Part shown: piece after piece, positions 1 through 6,194 of the stretch
Layout of the letters: every line of letters starts with the position of its first letter
Numbering within the stretch: position 1 is the stretch's first letter
Assembly (NCBI GenBank): GCA_913062745.1
Contig: CAJXXJ010000219.1
Coordinates: forward strand, 1 to 6,663
Direction: 5' to 3'
Length of the DNA: 6,663 bases
From: an uncultured Phaeodactylibacter sp.
GTDB lineage: Bacteria > Bacteroidota > Bacteroidia > Chitinophagales > Saprospiraceae
The notes under the pieces: generated by a model
Database searches by the model: none
Told to the model about the DNA's origin: nothing
Seen by the model: only the letters and a program-made list of their open reading frames with translations
Program-made: the position numbers and the translations under genes

Positions 1-1557
1 CACTTCGCCCTCCAGGTTGAGGTAGTAGAGTTTGCCGTCCGCCGGGTTTTCCGCCAGGTGGATGATATCCTTCGCAAAATCGTGGAAAGGCTCCACGCTC
101 TGCAATTCATTGGCTTCATTGAAGTCCAGCACCTTGATCCAGCCGCTGAAGTCCACCATGAAGTACTTGCCCTGATAGCGGGGCGGGAAGTTATTGCCCT
201 GATAGAACACGCCGGCAAGGGCGGAGTAGCCGTCAAATACTTCTCCTTGCGGCAAGCCGGCTTCTGTGCCGATATTTTGGCCGGTGTAAAAGCCATTATC
301 GGCAAATACCGGCACCTGTGCGCGGGTCGGTTTATTCCAGCGGGCGTTGCTCCAGGCCAGCACCGGCATCTGCCCGACCGCATAGCCTTCGATCAGCTCG
401 CCGCCATTGCAGGGGTTGGCAGGCGGGATGTGTCCTCCTTTTTTGGGATTCACATAGAGGTCCTGAAAAGTGAAGTACTCCTGATCGCAGCCATTGCCGT
501 AGAGCGGGTTGGGCCGCAGCTGATAGGGCGGTGCCGGCTCGTTGATGTACGGCCAGTGGCTGCCGATGCCTTCCATGATGGGCCAGCCGAAATTCTGCCC
601 GCCTTCGGTGACAATATCGAGTTCTTCCCAGGCACCGTTGCCTACGTCGCCAACAAAGATATCTCCCGGCTTGCCATCCTCTGCGTAGTGGCTGCCTGAG
701 TTGGGTCGCAGCTGTATGCGGTAGGGGTTGCGCAGGCCCCACGACCAAATCCGGGAAGTAGCCGAGGCCGGCGCCGTAGCATCGTAAAATGGGTTGCTCG
801 GCAGGCCTTCGCCTGTCTCAGCGCTGATGCGCAAAATTTTGCCGTTCAGGTTGCCGAGGTGCTGCGAGCGGTAGGAGCCTACATCCTGATCAGGCGTAAT
901 GATGCCGCTTTCCACTGCTTTGGACGCCATCGTGCCGTACTCGTCCCCTCCGGTGTCCGGCCCGGCATTACTTGTGCCATCGCCGGTGGAGATCAGCAGG
1001 CTGCGGTCCTCGGCCATGAGCATGCTGCCCAGGCCGTGAAATTCATACATCAGCGGTATGCCATCCTGCAGGCTTGCGCCGAGCAACACCTTACGGCTGT
1101 CCGGCAGCACCGTCTGATAGGCCGTGGTCGGGTCGGCCCGGTAGCGCACCACCCGCCCGATTGTTGGCTGCCAGGTAACGGTAGAGTCCGGATGGTACTC
1201 CGGAGTCCCGTAGTAATTGTAGTGGTGCAAATCGAGTGCATAAAGCATGTAGCAGAAGCCGTTGGTGGAAAACTCATTATCAAGCACAAAGGCCATCAGC
1301 CCGTGGTCTTTCCAGTTGGAGACTTCCTCAGAAATATCGACAAAGGGCTCGGGGTAGACGTTGCCGGCAGTATCCACAAGGTGGACGACGCCTTTCTTTT
1401 CCCACACAAACATACGGCCGCCCTCATCAAAGGTGATGCCGGTGGGAAAGTCGAAGCTGCTCAGGTAGCTGATGTCAAAGAAGCCATCCGGCAGTTCCTG
1501 CGCAGGTAAGATGGCCGGCAGAAAAAGAGCAAAAAGAAAAAGTCGAAATCGGTACAT
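1..1557 (-). CDS. Secreted PQQ-dependent glucose/sorbosone dehydrogenase-family protein, C-terminus beyond window
   Basis: The ATG at 1557 opens a frame without stops for 519 codons to the left edge, so the 3' end is missing. Residues 1-19 form a Sec signal peptide (short basic start, Phe/Leu-rich core, likely cleavage at LPA|QE). The rest reads as the six-bladed beta-propeller of the GSDH family (soluble aldose dehydrogenase type). Visible family motifs are EFHGLGSML around His174, in the position of the catalytic general base; STGDG at 190-194; WSWGLRNPYRIQLRP at 271-285, containing the conserved Arg-Asn-Pro; GDVGNGAWEELDIV at 303-316; NFGWP at 322-326; and RYQGKYFMVDFSGWI at 460-474. Family members oxidise sugars with bound PQQ and calcium in the periplasm or outside the cell; the substrate here cannot be told. 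The upstream CotH-like gene ends 6 bases before this ATG, which indicates co-transcription. The length already equals a full propeller, so a further C-terminal domain (for example a type IX sorting domain) may lie beyond the edge. Confidence 0.88.
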   Translation of the reverse strand, partial: MYRFRLFLFALFLPAILPAQELPDGFFDISYLSSFDFPTGITFDEGGRMFVWEKKGVVHLVDTAGNVYPEPFVDISEEVSNWKDHGLMAFVLDNEFSTNGFCYMLYALDLHHYNYYGTPEYHPDSTVTWQPTIGRVVRYRADPTTAYQTVLPDSRKVLLGASLQDGIPLMYEFHGLGSMLMAEDRSLLISTGDGTSNAGPDTGGDEYGTMASKAVESGIITPDQDVGSYRSQHLGNLNGKILRISAETGEGLPSNPFYDATAPASATSRIWSWGLRNPYRIQLRPNSGSHYAEDGKPGDIFVGDVGNGAWEELDIVTEGGQNFGWPIMEGIGSHWPYINEPAPPYQLRPNPLYGNGCDQEYFTFQDLYVNPKKGGHIPPANPCNGGELIEGYAVGQMPVLAWSNARWNKPTRAQVPVFADNGFYTGQNIGTEAGLPQGEVFDGYSALAGVFYQGNNFPPRYQGKYFMVDFSGWIKVLDFNEANELQSVEPFHDFAKDIIHLAENPADGKLYYLNLEGEV

Positions 1558-1563
1558 AGGCAA

Positions 1564-4545
1564 TTATTGAACTGATGGCAATAGGATCCTGCTGTCTTCC
1601 GCCGATTGGTGCAGGCGGCTTACGCCTTCGGCGGTATAGGATTCCACAATGATCGTGGCGGGCCCAAATTCGGGCTTTTTCTGAAAAGCTACAAAACCTT
1701 GTTGGCAATCCTTAAGACGAAGCCCCCGCACGCGCAGCACGGAATAGTCCTTACTAGCCGTAGCAATGACGGCGCCGGTGATGCTGCTTTCCAGCAAAGT
1801 CAGGTCGCTCTCTTCCCCTACGCTGACCGCTTTATCGCCATTATTGAGGAAGGTACAGCGCTCGGCAGTAACGGTGCTGCCCGATACGTCGAGCCCGTCG
1901 TTGCCGCTGTTCTCAAAGCGGCAGTCCCGGATGGTACCCTTGCAAAAGTCGCTGTCGAAGGCATCCGAGGCGGCCCGGCTGAAGAAGCAGTCAGAAAGGC
2001 GGAAACGGGTGCGGATGGTATTCAGCCCGTCTTCGCTGCGGTTATTGATGATGGCGCAGTTTTGCATTTCAATCTCGGATTCGTAGAAAGTCAGGGCACC
2101 GGTGAGCTGCCAGCCACCTGATTTGGGGTTGGACAGCCCCTGCAGCAGCACGTAGTTCATGCGTGACGGAGCGCCGGCCTGAATAATTGCGATTCCACCG
2201 CCCTGCCCGTTTTGCCCGCTGATTTTGACGGGCTCGTCCTGCGTGCCCAATGCAAACAGGGGCCCGAAGGAAAGGATAGAAGCGCCGTTGGCCAGCCGGA
2301 TGTCCGCGCCGGGCTGAAGCCGGAGTTCGTAGCCTTCCGGCACCACGAGGTCTTCGGTGAGGGTATGCGTTCCGGCCGGAAAGACCACCTGTTTATCCAG
2401 CAGCCGGTAGCTTTGGTTGTTGCTCGGGCTTGCCTGGCGGCGCAGCTGCTGAAAGTCAGTTCGTTGCCCTGGCGCAGCGTAGGGCAGTATGGGCGTGGCA
2501 AAGAGGCTGTCGATGCCCGGCACTTTATAGAAAAGATGAGTGGCAGCAGCGCCAACTTCAATTTCGTAGAAAGAAGGCGGCAGCTGCTTGCGCATAGCCT
2601 GATGCTCCGGGAAACCGCACTCCAGGTCCCTGCTGTCCCGCCGCAACCGCATCAGGTATTCCCGTTCGGGCTGTGCCGGCAGGATGCGGGGAGCCTGCAG
2701 CCCGGCCGACATGCGGTTTTTGCTGCGCCCGTAGCCCAGGATGCGCAGCGGCAGCTGATGCCGGTTACCTACGAGCAGCTGTTTGGCAGGGCCGCGCGCC
2801 TGCTCCGTATACGCTACGAGGCTATAGCGCCCGAGCGGCAGCAGCAACGAGTGCACATAGGCGGCATCGCGCAGAAAGTCGTCCGGCCGGGCTTCGTACC
2901 CGGGGAATTCGCGTTGTATCCACTGTAGCCGCCCGAGGAAGCCGGCAGACAGGCTGTCCATTTTTGGCCCCAGCCAATCCCGGCTGCTGAGCCGGTAGAG
3001 CTCCTTGAGGTAAGTGTTGGTAAACTGTTCATCCTGAAAGAGTTGCCGGTAGAGTTGGTCAGTGAGTTGGCGGTCCGGGTGCAGCGCGCCGGTGCCCAGC
3101 AGCGCGTACTGCCGTTCCGGCGGGCCTCCGAATCCATCGAAGCCCACAGGCTCCAGTTTGTCGGTGATAGGGTTGTAGTAGAAACGCTGATTGTGCCAGA
3201 CGATGCCGTGGTAGGCATTCAGCACATCGCAGAGTGCGTAGAAGCGGGCCAGCCGGGGCAGATCAAAGACTTCCGCCACAGGGCGTTCCCCCTCGCGGTA
3301 TTGCTGCATGAGCTGCCGGGCTTGCTGCAGGGCGGCGACTAGTTGAGGCCGCAGTTCCGGGTCGGGCTCGTCGAAAGCTTCAATCGGAGCATTTCGGGGC
3401 TCCGTAGTGCGGTAAGCAGCGCCGGGGCGGATGTAGCCCTGTTCGTTCAGCTGCCGCTCAATGGTTTTCCAGTAGCCGTCTTCGGAAAATTTGAGGATGG
3501 GGCCTTCCCGCCGTGCCCGGGATTCTACCAGTTGTTTTTCAAAATGCTCTTCGAAAGCGTAGAGCCCCAGTGATTCCCCATTGAGGAAGAGCTCCACAAA
3601 ATCGTAGCGGGTGGTCAGCACATCTTCGGACTCCCAGAGTTGATGAAGCAGCCATTCGTGCAGAAAGTGCCGCGCTTTGGGCGTATGCAGGCTGAATACG
3701 CGCATGCGCCGCCAGCTGCCCTGTGCCATTTTTACCCGGAAGGACCACTTCCTGCCGCTCAGGTGGTCGAGCCAGTCGCCCTTGAGGCGGACTTCCGCGG
3801 CTACCTCCTCCAGGCTGTCGCTGCTGAAGCGGGCGGGCACCCAGTCGCTGCCATCCGTTTCCAGTATGCCCTTGGCGAGGGCTTCTTCCCGTTTTGCTTC
3901 CAGCTGCCGCATGCTGCGCTCTGAAATTTGGAGTTCGATACGCTCCGGCTGAAAACCAGCAGTATCAGGCAGCTGCTCGATCAGCAGGTCGTCGAAGCAG
4001 ACCGGAGCATGCCCATTGCTGTAGACATAGACGGCCCAGCGGTCGTTGCGGCTGCCGAACGGGACGAAAAAGCGCAGCTCCAGCTTTTCCCAGCCCAGGC
4101 TGTCGGTGAGGACGCTAATATTTTCCTGCCAGTACATCGGCTGTTCGCCGTCCACCCTGGCAGCCAGGTAGCTATCGGTACGGCCATTCTTTTTGCGCCA
4201 GACTGAAGCGCGCCAGGCACGGCCCGGGCGGGGTTGTTCCTGTTGGTAGCCAATACCGTACTCGGTCTCGCCGCTGCCCGGCAGCCGGCTGCTGTACCGG
4301 CCGTGGCGGGCACAGGGATCCGAGCGGGCACTGCCGCCATTGAATCGGTGCCCGTTGGATGTGAACTTTCCGCCCCGCACCCCCTCCGCCCCGCAGTAGA
4401 GGGCTTCTTCCGGCAGGCTGCTATAGGGCGAAGGCTCCGGCTGTAGGGCCAGCCCCAGCCCTGCGAGCGTCAAGAGGCTTAGAGCCAGGGCGATACCCAG
4501 TATCGTACGTCGGCGTCTTGGCTGATCGGCATCTTGGATTATCAT
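1564..4545 (-). CDS. Membrane-anchored CotH kinase-like protein with C-terminal parallel beta-helix
   Basis: This frame encodes 993 residues from the ATG at 4545. A TTG at 4581 would add 12 residues but overlaps the upstream gene; the ATG leaves a 10-base gap and places RRRR directly before the membrane segment, so I prefer it. Order of parts: short cytoplasmic tail; one hydrophobic anchor (about 14-34); a beta-sandwich-like region (about 48-193) ending in a CFDDLLIEQL strand; a CotH domain (about 198-475); a mixed region without a recognised fold; and a right-handed beta-helix (about 718-978). CotH signatures are RLKGDW (253-258), FLNGESLGLYAFEEHF (320-335), EGPILKF (347-353), AYHGIVWHNQRFYYNP (444-459) and GFDGFGG (468-474). 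Bacillus CotH is an atypical spore-coat protein kinase. Here the Asp normally expected ahead of the conserved Asn appears to be His446, and the second Asp of the usual WDxD-type motif is Gly, so catalysis is uncertain. The bulk of the protein should lie outside the inner membrane. It sits between DUF4956 and a sugar dehydrogenase in one operon. Confidence 0.87.
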   Translation of the reverse strand: MIIQDADQPRRRRTILGIALALSLLTLAGLGLALQPEPSPYSSLPEEALYCGAEGVRGGKFTSNGHRFNGGSARSDPCARHGRYSSRLPGSGETEYGIGYQQEQPRPGRAWRASVWRKKNGRTDSYLAARVDGEQPMYWQENISVLTDSLGWEKLELRFFVPFGSRNDRWAVYVYSNGHAPVCFDDLLIEQLPDTAGFQPERIELQISERSMRQLEAKREEALAKGILETDGSDWVPARFSSDSLEEVAAEVRLKGDWLDHLSGRKWSFRVKMAQGSWRRMRVFSLHTPKARHFLHEWLLHQLWESEDVLTTRYDFVELFLNGESLGLYAFEEHFEKQLVESRARREGPILKFSEDGYWKTIERQLNEQGYIRPGAAYRTTEPRNAPIEAFDEPDPELRPQLVAALQQARQLMQQYREGERPVAEVFDLPRLARFYALCDVLNAYHGIVWHNQRFYYNPITDKLEPVGFDGFGGPPERQYALLGTGALHPDRQLTDQLYRQLFQDEQFTNTYLKELYRLSSRDWLGPKMDSLSAGFLGRLQWIQREFPGYEARPDDFLRDAAYVHSLLLPLGRYSLVAYTEQARGPAKQLLVGNRHQLPLRILGYGRSKNRMSAGLQAPRILPAQPEREYLMRLRRDSRDLECGFPEHQAMRKQLPPSFYEIEVGAAATHLFYKVPGIDSLFATPILPYAAPGQRTDFQQLRRQASPSNNQSYRLLDKQVVFPAGTHTLTEDLVVPEGYELRLQPGADIRLANGASILSFGPLFALGTQDEPVKISGQNGQGGGIAIIQAGAPSRMNYVLLQGLSNPKSGGWQLTGALTFYESEIEMQNCAIINNRSEDGLNTIRTRFRLSDCFFSRAASDAFDSDFCKGTIRDCRFENSGNDGLDVSGSTVTAERCTFLNNGDKAVSVGEESDLTLLESSITGAVIATASKDYSVLRVRGLRLKDCQQGFVAFQKKPEFGPATIIVESYTAEGVSRLHQSAEDSRILLPSVQ
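1810..2064 (-). repeat. Four rungs (about 22 residues each) of the beta-helix in the CotH-like protein
   Basis: Within residues 828-912 of the CotH-like protein, four degenerate units are in register. Cys occurs at 830, 853, 874 and 897 (in NCAIINN, DCFFSRA, DCRFENS, RCTFLNN), and an Asp occurs at 839, 861, 883 and 904 (in DGLN, DAFD, DGLD, DKAV). The spacing is 21-23 residues, typical of one turn of a right-handed parallel beta-helix with stacked side chains. The repeats are visible only at protein level; the DNA copies have diverged. The Cys ladder probably packs inside the coil, and the Asp ladder lies at a turn. Metal binding by the Asp stack is possible but not shown. Confidence 0.7.
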
Positions 4546-4555
4546 ATCAGCAGAA

Positions 4556-5245
4556 TTAAACGATGAGGTCCGGCTGGTCAACTACGGAAAGCCGGGTGGC
4601 CGGCGAAAGCTGCCGGATATCGTCTTTGAGCGAAGCCAGGTCCTGCAGCGAACGGGCTTTGCAAATGAATGCGAGGTCCATACCCTGATCGAGCGTATCC
4701 ATACGCTTCAGCTCTACGTAGGGCAGGTGGCGCGACAGCAGGGTGGTGATTTGCTCCAGGTCGTCCAGATCGGTCTGAATATTGACAAACAGCCGGCCGG
4801 ACTGTTGCAGCCGCTCCCGTTTGCTCAGTAGTTTGCTGAGGTAAATGATGCCCAGGATCAGGATGAAGGATACGATGGCGAGTATGGGCTGATTGGCGCC
4901 GCCGGCCAGGCCCAGCCCGATGGCAATAAACAGGTAGGTAAGCTCTTCCGGGTCCTTGATCGCTGCCCGGAAGCGGACGATGGACAGTGCGCCCACCAGG
5001 CCCAGAGACAGGGCGATCGAGCTTTTGACAATCATGATGATGAGCAGCGTGCCCAGCGCCAGTGGCAAAAAGTTGTTGGCAAAGCGGCGCCGGTTGGAAA
5101 TAGCATTGCCAAAATGAATGTAAAACAGCCGCAACAGAGCCGTCAGCAGGGCGGTGATGCCAATATTCAGCAGGAACTCATCGAGCGGTACATTATTCGA
5201 GAATTCCTGGATATATTGCTCCTGTATTTTCTGAATCAAATCCAT
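4556..5245 (-). CDS. DUF4956 family inner-membrane protein
   Basis: The product is 229 residues from the ATG at 5245 (MDLIQKIQEQ). A TTG three codons upstream is less likely. The first about 140 residues hold roughly four hydrophobic helices (near 23-44, 59-78, 103-118 and 120-138). Between the second and third lies the family hallmark SLGLVGALSIVRFRAAIKDP (80-99), continuing with EELTYLFIAIGLGLAGG. The remaining about 90 residues are soluble, with alternating strands and helices (RLFVNIQTDLDDLEQITTLL onwards), resembling a small alpha/beta ferredoxin-like cytoplasmic domain. Size and layout fit full-length DUF4956 proteins. The biochemical role of the family is not established. Its genes often sit beside CotH-like and VTC (polyphosphate polymerase-domain) genes, and here a CotH-like gene follows after 10 bases. 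I infer a membrane partner or transporter-like component of the CotH-associated envelope system. It is the first gene of the minus-strand operon. Confidence 0.9.
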   Translation of the reverse strand: MDLIQKIQEQYIQEFSNNVPLDEFLLNIGITALLTALLRLFYIHFGNAISNRRRFANNFLPLALGTLLIIMIVKSSIALSLGLVGALSIVRFRAAIKDPEELTYLFIAIGLGLAGGANQPILAIVSFILILGIIYLSKLLSKRERLQQSGRLFVNIQTDLDDLEQITTLLSRHLPYVELKRMDTLDQGMDLAFICKARSLQDLASLKDDIRQLSPATRLSVVDQPDLIV

Positions 5246-5303
5246 AGCCCGCAAAATAACGAAAAATAGTAGTGGAATTCAGCCAGGCCAGCCGGGCGGG
5301 CAT

Positions 5304-5335
5304 AAAAAAAGGTACTCCAAGGGGGCGGAGTACCT
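5304..5335 (-). terminator. Rho-independent terminator-like hairpin in the leader of the DUF4956 operon
   Basis: Read on the minus strand, AGGTACTCC (5335-5327) pairs perfectly with GGAGTACCT (5318-5310) around an 8-base loop, and a run of seven T follows at 5310-5304. The first T of that run closes the 9-bp stem. There is no T run on the other side, so it works only for minus-strand transcription. It lies about 58 bases before the DUF4956 ATG, and no minus-strand gene is evident upstream. It could end a small RNA or act as an attenuator for the operon. Confidence 0.72.
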
Positions 5336-5434
5336 GCATAAACTATAAACAAACAAAAAACATTAGCGATTCGTAAAACTGAGAGCCTAACAGGATAAAA
5401 AGAAAAGGGTTTAAGGTTTCGAGAAAAAATTATC

Positions 5435-5442
5435 AACTTTTG
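5435..5442 (+). promoter_or_regulatory. Possible Bacteroidota-type -7 element for the coiled-coil gene
   Basis: AACTTTTG matches seven of eight positions of the Bacteroidota -7 consensus TAnnTTTG. It lies 38 bases before the chosen ATG at 5481, within an AT-rich stretch. A convincing -33 TTG-type element at the right distance is absent; the nearest are TTTA near 5410-5413 and TTTC at 5417-5420. This is a weak call that rests on motif and position alone. Confidence 0.3.
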
Positions 5443-5470
5443 TAGCTTGCCAGCCGTATAGTATGTGGCA

Positions 5471-5477
5471 AAAGGAG
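5471..5477 (+). promoter_or_regulatory. Shine-Dalgarno-like site AAAGGAG that favours the ATG at 5481
   Basis: AAAGGAG ends three bases before the ATG at 5481. The spacing is short, and many Bacteroidota genes lack such sites. Even so, it argues for starting the coiled-coil protein at 5481 and not at the upstream in-frame ATG at 5463, whose reading frame would run through this site. Confidence 0.4.
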
Positions 5478-5480
5478 TGT

Positions 5481-6173
5481 ATGACGGATAAGAAAGACCT
5501 TAATATCAATCCCTGGCGGATTGTCCTCATTATAGTTGGCGTAATACTGCTGCTCCGCTTTGCGGGGCCATTGCGCTTTTTAATCCTGACTTTAGTCGTA
5601 TTGGGCGGAGTCGGCTTCCTGGGCTATCTGGTGTACGAATTTGTACAACAGCAGCGGAGTGAGTCGAAATACCGGGGCTCACTGCCCGCCGGTGTTGCCG
5701 CCCGGCTGCAGCAGGCCAATGATCAGATTACCCTTCAGGAGCAGGAATTGCGCCGCATCCGCAAGACGCTGCGGGAGCTGCGCAAAGAAGGCCGCGACAC
5801 AGAGGGGCTGAATGTCAAAAACCGCACCGATGTGCAGTATCTGATCCGTGAATTTGAGGCGGAGCTGCGGCTGCGGCAGGCGAAAATCTCGTTCTACCGC
5901 ACGGCGGAGCAAAAGCTGCAGCAACTGCTGCGCAACCATCAGCTGTCGATGACGCTGGCTGAAAAGGAAGAAGAGTTGCGCCGCCTCAAGGAGCATCGTT
6001 ACGACGACCTGGCTGAAATGGAGGAACTGCGCTCCGATGTGGAGCTGGAAACGCTTTACCTCGACACCATCGACGAGCTGTCGCTCAAAATTGACGATAA
6101 CCTTTCCCTGGAGCATGTAGAGCATTTGCAAAAGCAACTGGAAGAAATGACGCGCGGTCTCGACCGGAAATAA
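5481..6173 (+). CDS. Hypothetical membrane protein with long C-terminal coiled coil
   Basis: I do not recognise this family. From the ATG at 5481 the product is 230 residues; an in-frame ATG at 5463 would add six (MWQKEC). After a charged start (MTDKKDLNINPW) comes a hydrophobic stretch at about 13-54, broken near Arg26-Pro30, which fits two closely spaced membrane helices. From about residue 70 to the end the chain is rich in Glu, Arg, Lys, Leu and Gln with heptad-like spacing, for example RLQQANDQITLQEQELRRI and LAEKEEELRRLKEHRYDDL. It therefore looks like a long helical hairpin or coiled coil, probably cytoplasmic. There are no catalytic motifs. The layout superficially recalls membrane-stress scaffold proteins such as PspA partners, but I see no specific signature. 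It is transcribed away from the DUF4956 operon and converges on the DUF819 gene, so a shared role is not implied. Confidence 0.82.
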   Translation: MTDKKDLNINPWRIVLIIVGVILLLRFAGPLRFLILTLVVLGGVGFLGYLVYEFVQQQRSESKYRGSLPAGVAARLQQANDQITLQEQELRRIRKTLRELRKEGRDTEGLNVKNRTDVQYLIREFEAELRLRQAKISFYRTAEQKLQQLLRNHQLSMTLAEKEEELRRLKEHRYDDLAEMEELRSDVELETLYLDTIDELSLKIDDNLSLEHVEHLQKQLEEMTRGLDRK

Positions 6174-6194
6174 CCCGAGCCATAGGTTCCGTGC

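Noticed and set aside
58..1509. Long plus-strand open frames (58-699 and 859-1509) opposite the dehydrogenase gene
   Set aside because: They lie antisense to a gene with clear family motifs, show no recognisable domains, have compositions typical of GC-rich shadows, and lack promoters.
1606..4446. Many open frames on both strands inside the CotH-like gene (such as 2212-2928 plus and 3981-4340 minus)
   Set aside because: All overlap a 993-residue protein with coherent domains. Their translations are low-complexity Arg/Ala/Pro-rich sequence with no motifs.
5246..5339. Possible 48-codon minus-strand peptide from the ATG at 5339, and a 6-codon peptide (MFFVCL) just before it, as leader peptides
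   Set aside because: The first would be encoded across the hairpin and into DUF4956 out of frame. The second has no run of regulatory codons. There is no evidence that either is translated.
5377..5400. CTGAGAGCCTAACAGG in the spacer, superficially like the TPP riboswitch CTGAGA element
   Set aside because: The remaining conserved parts of the TPP aptamer are absent, and no thiamine gene is adjacent.
5236..5436. 66-codon minus-strand frame in the divergent spacer
   Set aside because: It starts at TTG, runs through the terminator hairpin and overlaps the DUF4956 start in another frame. The AT-rich translation has no gene-like features.
5679..6137. 152-codon minus-strand frame opposite the coiled-coil gene
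   Set aside because: It is an antisense shadow created by the Leu/Gln/Glu-rich repeats of the plus-strand gene, with no independent signals.
6165..6191. CGGAA...TTCCG inverted repeat across the convergent gap as a shared terminator
   Set aside because: The stem is only 5 bp with a 17-base loop and has no T run on either strand.
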